A DNA stretch of 64,000 bases from Methylomonas sp. EFPC3 (GTDB lineage Bacteria; Pseudomonadota; Gammaproteobacteria; Methylococcales; Methylomonadaceae), in assembly GCF_029643245.1 (NCBI RefSeq), contig NZ_CP116398.1, positions 124,001-188,000 of the forward strand, in the 5' to 3' direction. The first letter of the stretch is position 1. The number at the start of each line of letters is the position of its first letter. Made by a program: the position numbers and the translations under genes. The notes under the pieces were generated by a model. It had not been told where the DNA came from, did not search any database, and saw only the letters and a program-made list of their open reading frames with translations. This document shows, one piece after another, positions 1 through 9,334 of this stretch.

Positions 1-874
1 CCAGGTCGGGCTGCCGATGTTCGCTGCCATCCCGCATAGCAAGAAACAACGCAAATTGGCCGGTCTGCTCGGCCGCGACAAAGACGGCGGCATCTTGGTC
101 AACGAAGATCCGCTGGATATCTCGGTCGAATCGCTGCGCGGATTGCGCACCACGCTGGAGGCGACGCTGGCCAACCATGAAAGCAAGGTCATCATGGTCA
201 GCAGTCCGGCGCCGGCGATGGGCAAGTCGTTTGTCAGCTCCAACCTGGCGGCACTGCTGGCCAGCATCAAGAAACGGGTGCTGGTGATCGACGCCGACAT
301 GCGTAACGGCCGCCTGCACGAAACTTTCGGCATCGGTAAACAGCCCGGTTTGTCCGATCTGTTGGCCGGCCGCGCCAGCCTGGGCGAAGTCATCGTCAGC
401 CTGCCGGAAGTCGGTATCGATCTGATTCCGCGCGGCAACATGGTGCTGAATCCGGCCGAACTGCTGGTGCTGGGCGAACTGGCCGAGACCCTGGAGCAAC
501 TGAAAAGCTTTTACAACCACATCGTGATCGACTCGCCGCCGATTCTGGGTGCCACCGACGCCGCGATTCTGGGCAAGCATGCCGACGCCACCTTCCTGGT
601 GGTCAAGGAAGGCCGATATACCGCGCAGGAGCTGGAAGTCAGCGCCCGCCGTTTCCAGCAAGTCGGCATCAAACCGAACGGCTTCATCATCAACGATATG
701 AAGGAAGGCTCGTCCTACTATCCGTACTACGGCTACGCCTACCAACGCGCCGACCAGGAGCCGGCCGCCGCTGCCGGATGGACCGACAAATACCACGCCG
801 TCGGCGATTGGCTGACCAAGCAACTGGAGCGGGACTGGGTACCGGCCGCCGCCGAAACCGACGAGCGGGGTTAA
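1..874 (+). CDS. Exopolysaccharide tyrosine autokinase, C-terminal part (5' end outside window)
   Basis: This is the cytoplasmic kinase half of a Wzc/BY-kinase that controls chain length and export of an exopolysaccharide. The reading frame is open from the first base of the window, so the visible start at 17 is internal. Seen: a Walker A-type loop (PAPAMGKS), a Walker A' strand (VLVIDADMR), a Walker B strand (VIDSPP), and near the C-terminus a tyrosine cluster (YYPYYGYAY) typical of autophosphorylation. The N-terminal membrane and Wzz part is missing because of the window edge. It is followed after 7 bases by a polymerase-like gene. The acyltransferase further on suggests an exosortase-type polysaccharide locus, where this kinase is usual. 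Function is known from the family, not shown here. Confidence 0.88.
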   Translation, partial: QVGLPMFAAIPHSKKQRKLAGLLGRDKDGGILVNEDPLDISVESLRGLRTTLEATLANHESKVIMVSSPAPAMGKSFVSSNLAALLASIKKRVLVIDADMRNGRLHETFGIGKQPGLSDLLAGRASLGEVIVSLPEVGIDLIPRGNMVLNPAELLVLGELAETLEQLKSFYNHIVIDSPPILGATDAAILGKHADATFLVVKEGRYTAQELEVSARRFQQVGIKPNGFIINDMKEGSSYYPYYGYAYQRADQEPAAAAGWTDKYHAVGDWLTKQLERDWVPAAAETDERG

Positions 875-881
875 GGCGGCC

Positions 882-2123
882 ATGCTGCTGAGGCTGGAAA
901 AAGATCTGCCGCTGCTGCTGTTCGGCTTGGTCTGTACTTCCACCGTCGCCGCGTTACCGCAGGTGCAGTCGGCCTGGGCCGGCATCAAGGAAGTCTACGG
1001 CGAACAGGACATGGGCCTGCGCTTGCTGCGCGAAGCGATGCTGGCGCTGCTGGTGTGCTACGCCTGGGCCGAACCGCGTTTGCGCAACGGCATCGTTAGC
1101 GGTCCGGTGCTGGCGTTTTTGAGCGTGGTGGCGGCTTACGTTCTGTTCGAAATCGGCTACGCCCTCTATCTGGACTTGCCGTTGGTGGTGCCGCTGACCG
1201 GACTCAGGGTGTTCGAATATTTGCCGTTGGCGCTGATCGGCTTCGTCTGCGGTCGGCGCGGCGTTGCCGATTGGGTGATCGGCCGGTTCGCCCGCTGCTT
1301 GCGTTACTACCTGGTATTACAGGCCGGGCTGGCCCTGGCCCAGGCATTGTGGGCGCCGCCCTTGTTCGGCGTGTCGATGCTGGGCGGCGGCCGGCCGTTC
1401 GGTACCTTCGTCAGCCCGAATCTGTTCGGCGCGGCGATGGCGACTTGCGCGCTGGTATTCGCCGTGGTGCCGGGCATGCGCCGCTGGCTGGCGCTGAGCG
1501 TGTTGCTGGCGTTGTTGAGCGGCTCGCGCACCGCATTTCTCAGCGGCTTGCTGGTGGTGTTTTTCCAAATCTATGCCGCGCTGCGACCGCGCGACCGCTG
1601 GGCCTTGTGGATGCCGGCGCCGATGTTGGCGGTCGGCGCCTTGATCCTGGCCTCCAGTCCGCTATTAAGCGGCCGCGACGATGCCGATCCGACCGAGGAC
1701 GGCCGCATTGCCCTGTGGCAACGGGTGTTTGCCAACCACGTGCACGATGCCGCCGATTTGCTGTTCGGTTGGGGCCTGGGTTTGAGTTCCAACACCGTTA
1801 ACTTGCTGTTCGGCGCCGAACATTTTCCCGGCCAGTTCGATTCTGACAGTTTGTATCTGTTTCTACTGAACGGCTACGGCCTGATCGGTTTGCTGGCCTA
1901 TCTGGGATTTTTATGGGCAACGACAAGGATGTCAGTCCACCCTGCCAAGGGCTTGGTCGCGATGTTTATTTTCGTCGCCGGTTTGACCTTCAATTTGTGG
2001 GAGTACTTTCCGCAGAACGCGGTGCTGATGTTTTTATGGGGGGCGATGCTGGGACACCACCGTCAGCCCGAATCGACGGTGCCGGCGAACCCCGGGCTGC
2101 AACCGGCGAGGGTTTATGGTTAA
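882..2123 (+). CDS. O-antigen ligase/polymerase-like membrane protein
   Basis: A 413-residue polytopic membrane protein of the Wzy/WaaL type, expected to polymerise or ligate lipid-linked repeat units at the periplasmic face. Most of the chain is hydrophobic. The large periplasmic loop near residues 265-310 contains DGRIALWQRVFANHV and a GWGLGLSSNTVN segment, the usual pattern of the Wzy_C family. It starts 7 bases after the kinase and overlaps the flippase by 8 bases, so the three genes are probably one transcript. Ligase and polymerase cannot be told apart by sequence alone. The position among glycosyltransferases and next to a flippase favours polymerase. Confidence 0.8.
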   Translation: MLLRLEKDLPLLLFGLVCTSTVAALPQVQSAWAGIKEVYGEQDMGLRLLREAMLALLVCYAWAEPRLRNGIVSGPVLAFLSVVAAYVLFEIGYALYLDLPLVVPLTGLRVFEYLPLALIGFVCGRRGVADWVIGRFARCLRYYLVLQAGLALAQALWAPPLFGVSMLGGGRPFGTFVSPNLFGAAMATCALVFAVVPGMRRWLALSVLLALLSGSRTAFLSGLLVVFFQIYAALRPRDRWALWMPAPMLAVGALILASSPLLSGRDDADPTEDGRIALWQRVFANHVHDAADLLFGWGLGLSSNTVNLLFGAEHFPGQFDSDSLYLFLLNGYGLIGLLAYLGFLWATTRMSVHPAKGLVAMFIFVAGLTFNLWEYFPQNAVLMFLWGAMLGHHRQPESTVPANPGLQPARVYG

Positions 2124-3450
2124 GCGCAGGCTAATCCGGTTGCGGCAATCGCGCTTATGCGGCGATGCATTCTGGGCCTTGTTCGGCCAATTGGCCTCGG
2201 CGATCGCGCTGTTGGCGGGGACCCGGCTATTGACCGAGCGGGTGACGCCGGACGTGTTCGGCCAGGTCGCACTGCTGAACGGCTGTGTCGCGCTGGGTGT
2301 TGCCGCGTTTTCCTACCCGTTTATCTGCGGCGGCATGCGCTGGCTGCCGGAGTGCGCCGGCCCGGCGCAAAGTGCCCAACTGCAGCGGGCAGTCGCTGGC
2401 TTGACCTTGCAGGCGACTTTGTTGGCACTTGGTTTGTTGCTGATCAGTGGCGGCTACTACGCTCACCTGAACCAAACGCAGATGATGCCGTTCTTGTTGG
2501 CCGGCGCGTTGCTGGCGGTAACGGTCTGGCGCGAATTCGGCGTGCAACTGGCGATTGGCGGCCGCCGCCAACGTCGGGCCGCGTTATGGCAAACCGGCGA
2601 CTCAATTTTAAGACCGGTGCTGGCCGTCGCCGCAGTGAGCTATCTGGGCGCGCGAGTGGAGTGGATTCTGGCCGGCTATGCTGCGGCGACGCTGATGTCC
2701 AATCTGCTCTGGTGGCGGCCTGATGGCGCCGGCGCAGGCGGGGCGGCAACTCGGGGCAGGGTGCGCCGGTTTGCCGACAAGATTTGGAATTATGCCTGGC
2801 CTTTGATTCCGATGGAGCTGGTGTTCTGGCTGAATGGGGTGGGGGACCGTTATGCGATCGCCTACTTCCTCGGCGCCGCCGATGTCGGTTTGTATGCGGC
2901 CGGCTACACCCTGGTCAACGAAGCCTTCAACCGCGGCGCGATGGTGTTGCTGAGGACTTTCCAGCCGGCTTATTTTCAAGCGTTTTCCGCCGCCGAGTAC
3001 CGCCGCGCCCATACGGTGTTGCGGTTATGGACCCGCAGTTTGCTGGCCGGCGGCGGCTTGGGCCTGCTGGCCTTGCCCTGGTTTGGCGACTGGCTGGTGA
3101 GCCTGCTGTTGGCCGAGGCCTACCGTCCGGTCGCGGCCCTGTTGCCGGCTATCGGTTGCGGCTGTTTGCTGCATACGTTGGGTACGGTTTGGGCGCAGCC
3201 GCTGCTGGCGGAAAAACGCACGCGAGTGTTGCTGAAAGGGCGCTTGTGCGGGGCTCTGGCGGCTATCACTGCCTTACCGGTGCTGATTCTGCAATACGGT
3301 TTGCCCGGCGCGGCCTGGGCCAACCCGGTGTATTTCGGCATCGAAGCCTTGGTATTGGCCTGGTTGGCCAAACCTTGGCGGCTGCGCGACGCCGGTCCGC
3401 AGCCGGCTGATTCGGCTGCCGCCGACGCGGAGCAGCGGGTGCCGGCCTGA
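2116..3450 (+). CDS. Oligosaccharide flippase family (Wzx-like)
   Basis: A 444-residue membrane protein with about twelve hydrophobic segments. It has an N-terminal FWALFGQLASAIALLAGTRL segment and a central WNYAWPLIPMELVFWLNGVG segment typical of the MATE-like polysaccharide transporter superfamily. It should flip undecaprenyl-linked oligosaccharide across the inner membrane for the neighbouring polymerase. The start overlaps the polymerase gene by 8 bases, which suggests translational coupling. The C-terminal 25 residues are hydrophilic and Ala-rich. Nothing in the sequence indicates the sugar substrate. Confidence 0.82.
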   Translation: MVKRRLIRLRQSRLCGDAFWALFGQLASAIALLAGTRLLTERVTPDVFGQVALLNGCVALGVAAFSYPFICGGMRWLPECAGPAQSAQLQRAVAGLTLQATLLALGLLLISGGYYAHLNQTQMMPFLLAGALLAVTVWREFGVQLAIGGRRQRRAALWQTGDSILRPVLAVAAVSYLGARVEWILAGYAAATLMSNLLWWRPDGAGAGGAATRGRVRRFADKIWNYAWPLIPMELVFWLNGVGDRYAIAYFLGAADVGLYAAGYTLVNEAFNRGAMVLLRTFQPAYFQAFSAAEYRRAHTVLRLWTRSLLAGGGLGLLALPWFGDWLVSLLLAEAYRPVAALLPAIGCGCLLHTLGTVWAQPLLAEKRTRVLLKGRLCGALAAITALPVLILQYGLPGAAWANPVYFGIEALVLAWLAKPWRLRDAGPQPADSAAADAEQRVPA

Positions 3451-3489
3451 TCGGTTTTTTTGACATTAAATCTTTTCGACTTATGGCGG

Positions 3490-4461
3490 ATGCTTGTGAA
3501 AACGATGACTTATGCCAGCATGGCTAACCGAACTTACGGCGAACTGTTGCACCATTGCGTCGCCTGCGGCGGAGAACGCATCCGCTTTTGGCGACACAAA
3601 CACTACCAGTACACGGCCGACGCCGATGCCGAAGAGTTTCGGATTTACCGCTGCCAGGTGTGTGGCACCGGCTTTCTGAATCAGCCGCCGCACCGGGAGT
3701 GGTTGCAGCAGATTTATCGACATTCCGGTCAGGCCCTGACCGCCGAGATCGGCTTGGACGAAGTGCTGCGGCGCGAGCAGCTTTATCCGAATTGCAAACT
3801 GGACGCGAAACGTATCGCCCACTATGCCGACCGCTACAACAATACCTTGAATTACCGGGCGCTGGATATCGGCTCCGGATTCGGGTTTTATACCCGGGCC
3901 TTGCGCCTGCTGGGTTACCGCACGGTCAGCATCAACCCCGGCGCCTACGAAAACAATGTATTCGAACAAATGAACGGCGATTTGCCGTTGCCGGTGATGT
4001 TCGAAGACTACCGCAGCGACGAGCTGTTCGGCGTGGTGGTGATGTCGCAGGTGTTGGAGCATTTGCTGGAGCCTGAGCAAGCGTTGCGCAAGGTGGCGGC
4101 CTTGTTGGAGACTGGCGGGGTATTGGCCTGCGCAGTGCCGAATTACGCCTCGTTTCTGGTCAAGCTGCTGGGCGCCAACGAAAACGCCTGCCTGTGGGTG
4201 CCGGAGCACGTCAATTTCTTTACCGAGCAGGGCTTGCGCACATTGTTCGAACGCAACGGTTTGCAGGTGGTGAAGACCGAGCAGATTACCCGGGTGCCGT
4301 TCGATGCCCTATCGCGGCGCTTGGGTGCCAAAGGCCGGCTGGCGGCGGTGCTGAACGGTTTGGTCAAATATGCGCAAATGCCGTTCAACGGCCTGATGAA
4401 TCTGTTCGGCATGGGGATTTACCTGAACGTCTACGCGGTCAAGACCGCCGCGGGCAAGTGA
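3490..4461 (+). CDS. Class I SAM-dependent methyltransferase with N-terminal Cys pairs
   Basis: A methyltransferase likely to act on a sugar or lipid intermediate of the polysaccharide. Seen: two CxxC pairs near the N-terminus (CVACGG and CQVCG, probably a small zinc site), then a Rossmann SAM-binding motif (ALDIGSGFGFYTRAL), a VMSQVLEHLLEP segment and a GGVLACAVPNYASF strand, which is the usual Methyltransf_23 pattern. The frame stays open to a TTG at 3460. In-frame ATGs occur at 3490, 3505 and 3520 and none has a strong ribosome-binding site, so the exact start is uncertain. It lies 7 bases before the next glycosyltransferase. Confidence 0.8.
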   Translation: MLVKTMTYASMANRTYGELLHHCVACGGERIRFWRHKHYQYTADADAEEFRIYRCQVCGTGFLNQPPHREWLQQIYRHSGQALTAEIGLDEVLRREQLYPNCKLDAKRIAHYADRYNNTLNYRALDIGSGFGFYTRALRLLGYRTVSINPGAYENNVFEQMNGDLPLPVMFEDYRSDELFGVVVMSQVLEHLLEPEQALRKVAALLETGGVLACAVPNYASFLVKLLGANENACLWVPEHVNFFTEQGLRTLFERNGLQVVKTEQITRVPFDALSRRLGAKGRLAAVLNGLVKYAQMPFNGLMNLFGMGIYLNVYAVKTAAGK

Positions 4462-4468
4462 GGCGTTT

Positions 4469-5260
4469 ATGCTGACCGTGGTGATTCTGGCCTGTAACGA
4501 AGCTGCGAACCTGCCGCGCTGTCTGGCGGCGATTCCGGAGCGCTACCCGATCGTGCTGGTCGATTCCGGCAGCAGCGACGATACCGTCGCCATCGCCGAG
4601 CGCCGCGGTTGCCTGGTGTTGCATAATCCGTGGCCGGGCTTTGCCGAACAGCGCAATTTTGCGTTGCAGCAGTGCGGCATAGAGACGCCGTGGGTATTGT
4701 TCGTCGATGCCGACGAAATTTATCCGCCGCTGTTTTACCAGCAATTCGACGCGGAATGGGCCACCTCGCGCGACATGGATGTGTTGATGGTGCCGTCGCT
4801 GCTGTATTTGCGCGGCAAATGCCTGAAACACGCGCCGGGCTATCCGATTTACCATCCGCGTCTGGTGCGGCGGGAGACGGTCGGTTTCGTCCGCAACCAT
4901 ACCGGCCACGGCGAGGCGGTGCTGGACACCTGCCGGGTGGCGGTGACCGATATTCCCTACCAGCATTATTTTTACCACGGCGAGATCGTGGCCTGGATGC
5001 ACAAACACGTCGGCAAGGCCGCGCAGGAAATCGAGTTGCAACCTACCGCCGGCGCCTTGATGACCGCGCGCGGCCGGATCAGCGTCTGGTTGGGGCGTTC
5101 CTGGCTGCGGATCGTGGCGCGGTTTGCTTACCACTATTTGCTGCGCGGCGGTTTTCTGGACGGTGCCGCCGGTCTGGAATTTGCGTTGATGTTTACCTGG
5201 TACGAGGCGACGATTTATCTGCAAGCCAAAGCCGGTAAATGGGCGGAGCCGCGGCCGTGA
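4469..5260 (+). CDS. Glycosyltransferase family 2 (WaaE/KdtX-like)
   Basis: A 263-residue GT-A fold enzyme that transfers a sugar from a nucleotide donor. Seen: N-terminal VVILACNEAANLPRCLAAI, the VDSGSSDDT nucleotide-binding turn, QRNFALQQ and a metal-binding DADE motif near residue 85. A C-terminal amphipathic segment is consistent with peripheral membrane association. This pattern is that of the short LPS and capsule glycosyltransferases related to WaaE. It sits in the polysaccharide cluster with a 7-base gap upstream and an overlap downstream. Sugar specificity cannot be read from the sequence. Confidence 0.85.
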   Translation: MLTVVILACNEAANLPRCLAAIPERYPIVLVDSGSSDDTVAIAERRGCLVLHNPWPGFAEQRNFALQQCGIETPWVLFVDADEIYPPLFYQQFDAEWATSRDMDVLMVPSLLYLRGKCLKHAPGYPIYHPRLVRRETVGFVRNHTGHGEAVLDTCRVAVTDIPYQHYFYHGEIVAWMHKHVGKAAQEIELQPTAGALMTARGRISVWLGRSWLRIVARFAYHYLLRGGFLDGAAGLEFALMFTWYEATIYLQAKAGKWAEPRP

Positions 5261-6123
5261 CCGTATCCTTGATTCTGGCGACCTTGGGTCGGGACTGGCA
5301 GGTCGCCGAGTTCTTGGCTGCGTTGCAAGCGCAAACGCTGCAAGACTTCGAACTGATCGTGATCGACCAGAACCGGGACGGCAAGATCGACGCGATCGTC
5401 GAATCGTTTCGGCCAGCGCTGCGCATCGTCCACGTCAAAGTCGATTTCACCGGCAACGCCCGCGCCCGCGATTACGGCATTGGCCTGGCGCAAGGGGCTA
5501 TCGTGGCCTTTCCGGACGACGATTGCTGCTATGCCGCCGATGTGTTGCAGCGGGTGGTCGCCGAATTCGAACGGCGGCCGCAGTTGGCGATTCTGGTCGG
5601 GGCTTCATACGACGCCGACACTCGCGGCTTCAGCATCGGCGTCAACAGCCGCAAAGCCGGTTATTTTTCGCGCCTGAGCATGATGGGAGTGGAGTTTACC
5701 CAGTTCTTCGCGCTCGATCGGCTTGATCGCAGCCAGTTTTATCTGGACCACGATTTCGGTATCGGCGCCAAATATGCCGGCGGCGAGGGCTTTGAAATGC
5801 TGTACCGGCTACTGCGCGCCGGTGGCAAGGCGTTTTATACACCGGAGATCCGCATCTACCATCCGGACAAGGACCACTACCGCCTGGGCAACGCCCGGAT
5901 GTTGATGTACTCGACCGGTATCGGTGCCTATATCCGCAAATTCGCCAATCAACGGGATTGGTTCATTGCTTATTACATCGCCAGAAAAATGTTGCTGGCG
6001 CCGGTTTTGAAAATGCTGCTGGCGGCGTTGTCCGGCAACCGCGCCAAGCTGGCCTATTGGTATTACAGCCTGGTCGGCGTCTGGCGCGGATTTTTTGCTT
6101 ACCGCAACAGCGGTTGCCTTTAG
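5239..6123 (+). CDS. Glycosyltransferase family 2
   Basis: A second GT2 enzyme of about 290 residues. Seen: VSLILATLGRDWQVAEFL, then IVIDQNRDG, then FTGNARARDYGIGLA, and a catalytic-type FPDDDC metal motif near residue 90. A C-terminal hydrophobic region suggests membrane contact. The ATG at 5239 overlaps the preceding gene by 22 bases. A GTG at 5257 would give the 4-base overlap used elsewhere in this window and is an equally good start. Its role is assembly of the exopolysaccharide repeat unit, inferred from neighbours. Confidence 0.84.
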   Translation: MGGAAAVTVSLILATLGRDWQVAEFLAALQAQTLQDFELIVIDQNRDGKIDAIVESFRPALRIVHVKVDFTGNARARDYGIGLAQGAIVAFPDDDCCYAADVLQRVVAEFERRPQLAILVGASYDADTRGFSIGVNSRKAGYFSRLSMMGVEFTQFFALDRLDRSQFYLDHDFGIGAKYAGGEGFEMLYRLLRAGGKAFYTPEIRIYHPDKDHYRLGNARMLMYSTGIGAYIRKFANQRDWFIAYYIARKMLLAPVLKMLLAALSGNRAKLAYWYYSLVGVWRGFFAYRNSGCL

Positions 6124-6138
6124 TTTGAGGAGAAGAGG

Positions 6139-7335
6139 ATGGATGCGGGAATAATCGCGACGCACGTGCCGCCGGCCAAGGGCTACGGCGGAGTAGCCGT
6201 GACTTGCGGCGTATTGACCCAGGCCTGGGCCGAGCGCGGCCATCGCATGGCGCTGGTCGCGTCCGACGAGTCGATTTCCGGCCGCTTGCACGTCGAAGAG
6301 GTGCAATTGGGTGATACGGTCGCGGTCCGGCTCTATCGCTGTTACGGCTGGCGCCGCTGGGGCTTCGGTTTGGGGGCGATTCCGGCAATTTGGAATCTAT
6401 GCCGGCAAGCGCCGCGGGTTTACATTCACGGCATCGCCACCTGGCCGTCGACCTTGGCCGGGGTGTTTTGCCGCCTGCTGCGCAAGCCGTTCATCGTTGC
6501 GGTGCACGGCGGTCTGATGCCGGAACACGTCGAGTTGATCAAAAGCCGCAAGCCGCACAAATGGCTGTTTTACCGCTGGCTGACCTTCCCGAGCTTACGC
6601 CGGGCGCTGGCGGTGCATTGCACCAGCGATACCGAAGCTGCCGGCGTTAGCGCGGCCTTGGCCGGGCAGGGGCGGATACTGTTGGTGCCGAACGGCATCG
6701 ACAGCCGGGCGTTCCAGGTCGCGGATTATCCGGCTCGGCCCGGCATGCAGTTATGCTTTCTGGGCCACGTGCAACAGGAGAAAGGCATCAATGGCTTTAT
6801 TCGTGCCTGGTTGCAATCCCGGCGCAGGGACGACCGGTTAGTCGTAGCCGGCCGTAGCGTCGACGGCGCCTATTTCGACGAGTTTTTGCAACTGGTCGCC
6901 GCAGCCGAGGGTGCGATCGAGTACCGGGGCTATTTGGCGGCCGACGAAGTCAAGCTATTGCTGGCGCAAAGTCATTTTCTGGTGCTTCCGTCCGGATTGG
7001 AGCAGGCCGGCGGCATGCGCGAGAATTTCGGCAACGTCGTCGCCGAAGCCCTGGCTTGCGGCCGGCCGGCGCTGGTTGCCAAGGGTTTGGCCTGGGATCA
7101 TCTGCCGCAGATCGGCGCCGGCTGGGTGTTCGAACGCGACCACACTGCCGTTTGCCAGGTATTGCGGGCGGCGCAAGAGACCGACGCCGACGGCTGGCGG
7201 CAGATGTCGCAATCCGCGCGGCGCCATGCCGAACAAGCGCTGGATGCCGTGTCGCTGGGCGACCGGGTCTGGCGGGCGTTGACCGAACCGGCCGAACTCG
7301 GTCCGGTTGCCGGTTTGGCGGAGCAGCGCACATGA
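6139..7335 (+). CDS. Glycosyltransferase family 4/1 (GT-B)
   Basis: A 398-residue GT-B glycosyltransferase. Seen: a glycine-rich N-terminal acceptor loop (PPAKGYGGVAV), the central LLVPNGIDSRAF motif, and the C-terminal donor-binding segment EQAGGMRENFGNVVAEALA containing the family E-x7-E signature. The start has a strong ribosome-binding site (GAGGAGAAGAGG just before the ATG). The stop overlaps the next ATG by 4 bases. It probably adds one sugar of the exopolysaccharide repeat; donor and acceptor are unknown. Confidence 0.87.
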   Translation: MDAGIIATHVPPAKGYGGVAVTCGVLTQAWAERGHRMALVASDESISGRLHVEEVQLGDTVAVRLYRCYGWRRWGFGLGAIPAIWNLCRQAPRVYIHGIATWPSTLAGVFCRLLRKPFIVAVHGGLMPEHVELIKSRKPHKWLFYRWLTFPSLRRALAVHCTSDTEAAGVSAALAGQGRILLVPNGIDSRAFQVADYPARPGMQLCFLGHVQQEKGINGFIRAWLQSRRRDDRLVVAGRSVDGAYFDEFLQLVAAAEGAIEYRGYLAADEVKLLLAQSHFLVLPSGLEQAGGMRENFGNVVAEALACGRPALVAKGLAWDHLPQIGAGWVFERDHTAVCQVLRAAQETDADGWRQMSQSARRHAEQALDAVSLGDRVWRALTEPAELGPVAGLAEQRT

Positions 7336-8282
7336 GCAAAGTGGGACTGATCGTGCCGACGCTGAATGCCGGCAAGATGTGGCCGGAATGGTTGCGGGCG
7401 CTGGCCGGGCAAAGCCGCAAGCCGGACTATCTGTTGCTGATCGATTCGTCGTCCAGCGACGCGACCGTCGAACTGGCGCGGGCGGCCGGATTTGAAGTGA
7501 AAATCATCGCCCGCCAGGACTTCAATCACGGCGGTACCCGCCAATTTGGGGTTGACTATCTGGCGGATGCCGAGATTTTGCTGTTTCTGACCCAGGATGC
7601 CTTACTGGCCGATCCGGAGGCCCTGGCCAATTTGCTGGCGGCGTTCGAGAATCCGGAAGTAGGTGCCGCCTACGGCCGGCAATTGCCGCACGTCGGCGCC
7701 GGCCCGATCGGCGCTCACGCCCGATTGTTCAATTATCCCGAGCACAGCCAGTTGCGCGGTCTGGCCGACCGCGACCGCTTCGGCATCAAGACCGTATTTA
7801 TCTCCAATTCTTTTGCCGGCTACCGCCGTAGCGCGCTGGTGCAAGCCGGTGGCTTTCCGCGGCATACGGTGATGAACGAAGATACCTTCGCGGCCGGGAA
7901 GATGTTGCTGTGCGGTTGGAAAATAAAATATTGCGCCGACGCCAGGGTGTTTCATTCCCACGATTACGGTTTTGCCGACGAGTTCCGCCGCTATTTCGAT
8001 ATCGGCGTGTTCCATAACCGGGTGCCGTGGTTGCAGCGGACTTTCGGCGGCGCTGCCGGCGAGGGCAGGCGTTTCGTCGTGTCGGAAATCCGCTATTTAC
8101 TGCGACACGCTCCGGCAATGCTGCCGTCTGCGTTTGTCAGAACCATGTTGAAATGGTCGGGCTATAAAATCGGCCGTTCCTGCCACCGGCGTCTGCCGGC
8201 CGGCCTCAACCGCTATTTCAGTTTGCACCGGGCTTACTGGTCGAGTCCGTTTGCCTCATCCATACCGCCGGAAGCGGACTGA
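7332..8282 (+). CDS. Glycosyltransferase family 2, rhamnosyltransferase-like
   Basis: A 316-residue GT2 enzyme starting at an ATGA overlap with the upstream gene. Seen: GLIVPTLNAGKMWPEWLRAL, LLIDSSSSDATVELA, the FNHGGTRQFGVDYL segment typical of rhamnosyltransferase-like GT2 enzymes, the FLTQDALL metal motif, and a C-terminal HDYGF-containing helix region. It is the last gene of the polysaccharide run; a 320-bp gene-free stretch follows. The rhamnose assignment is by resemblance only. Confidence 0.84.
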   Translation: MSKVGLIVPTLNAGKMWPEWLRALAGQSRKPDYLLLIDSSSSDATVELARAAGFEVKIIARQDFNHGGTRQFGVDYLADAEILLFLTQDALLADPEALANLLAAFENPEVGAAYGRQLPHVGAGPIGAHARLFNYPEHSQLRGLADRDRFGIKTVFISNSFAGYRRSALVQAGGFPRHTVMNEDTFAAGKMLLCGWKIKYCADARVFHSHDYGFADEFRRYFDIGVFHNRVPWLQRTFGGAAGEGRRFVVSEIRYLLRHAPAMLPSAFVRTMLKWSGYKIGRSCHRRLPAGLNRYFSLHRAYWSSPFASSIPPEAD

Positions 8283-8602
8283 TTCCGGCAATTCGCCGCA
8301 AACCCAGGTCGGACAAGGCCTGCGGCTCTAGTAAATTTCCTGGTCCTGACGGGCTTTTTTGCTTGGAGAATACCGTTTCTTAATCTTTCCTTAATCAAAA
8401 TTGCAGGATTTCTTTAATCTTAGGCCTGTAGTTTACAAACCGCTATCGCGATTTATCGGCAGAAATACACGCAAATAGCTGAATGGAAAACATTATTCCC
8501 CGACACGGCGCATGCGAAAGCCGCTTTGCGGTCAAGACAGAGACGCGTTGTACTAGCGCCTGGAAATAAGGGATTTGATTAATTTTGTTATGGAGTTTCA
8601 CC
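8283..8602 (+). other. Gene-free stretch upstream of the acyltransferase
   Basis: No coding capacity was recognised here. The first third ends in a short run of T (8357-8362) without a convincing stem. The centre is AT-rich and carries direct repeats of TTAATC described separately. The last part leads to the ribosome-binding site GGAG at about 8592-8595. This is the likely promoter region of the acyltransferase gene. Confidence 0.5.
8379..8419 (+). promoter_or_regulatory. Direct repeats of CTTAATC at 11-bp phase (possible regulator site)
   Basis: CTTAATC occurs at 8379-8385 and again at 8390-8396, exactly 11 bp apart. A third copy, TTTAATC, lies at 8413-8419, about two turns further. Same-face direct repeats of this kind are typical binding sites of OmpR/PhoB-family regulators. 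No regulator of that type is in the window, so the assignment is only a suggestion. Confidence 0.3.
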
Positions 8603-9334
8603 TTGATTTCTGAAAAGCATTCTTTCGACAACTGTTTTGAGGTTTTTTTAGCTGATACGCCGGAAAGCAAGCGAATCCACTACCACCTCAGGTATCAAGT
8701 TTACTGCGACGAACTCGGATACGAGGATAAGGAACTGTTTCCGCAGCAATTGGAATTCGACGATTGGGACCAGCATGCGGTGCATTTCATTGTCCGCCAC
8801 CGTTTCACCGGCCAATGGCTGGGTGCATTGCGCGTAGTCAGTCCGCAGGGGCAAACCTTTCCTTTCGCGGAAAAATACGAACAGGACCAGCCGCTGGCCG
8901 ATGCCCATCATCGCGACTCTATTGAAATTTCCCGCCTTTGCGTACTGCGCGAAGCCCGGCGCTTCGCTCCCCGCTCCCAAGCCGCCGTCGACACCGATCC
9001 GGCCAGCAACGTCAAGTACCTCAACACCTTACGCCAGCAAAGCCGCAGCATCATGTGGGGTCTGTACCGCGCTGCGGTCGACTACTCGGCGGAAAACGGC
9101 ATCAAGCACTGGTTCATACTGGTGGCGCCGGCCTTGGCTTACGCCGTGAAAAAACAGGGTTTCGATATGCGCCAAGTGGCAGAGCCTTGCGAACACCGCG
9201 GTTTGCGCACGCCGTATATGCTGGATGTCGACCACATTCTGCAAAATCCGCTGTGGGACGAGGATTACCAAATCGGCTACCGACTTTATTCCGAACTGGA
9301 GCAAGGCGAGTTTGCCGTTCGCCAGAGGGCTTAG
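8603..9334 (+). CDS. PEP-CTERM/exosortase system-associated acyltransferase
   Basis: A GNAT-like acyltransferase of about 243 residues, of the autoinducer-synthase-like group that accompanies exosortase and PEP-CTERM systems. Seen: FDNCFEVFLADTPESKRIHY, then RYQVYCDELGYED, a FIVRHRFTGQWLGALRVV core strand, an IEISRLCVLREARR segment and a C-terminal YRLYSELEQ. The start is taken as TTG at 8603 because GGAG lies 7 bases before it. The frame is also open from a TTG at 8585, and no ATG is available. It lies next to the polysaccharide genes, as expected for this family. Its substrate is not established. Confidence 0.82.
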   Translation: MISEKHSFDNCFEVFLADTPESKRIHYHLRYQVYCDELGYEDKELFPQQLEFDDWDQHAVHFIVRHRFTGQWLGALRVVSPQGQTFPFAEKYEQDQPLADAHHRDSIEISRLCVLREARRFAPRSQAAVDTDPASNVKYLNTLRQQSRSIMWGLYRAAVDYSAENGIKHWFILVAPALAYAVKKQGFDMRQVAEPCEHRGLRTPYMLDVDHILQNPLWDEDYQIGYRLYSELEQGEFAVRQRA

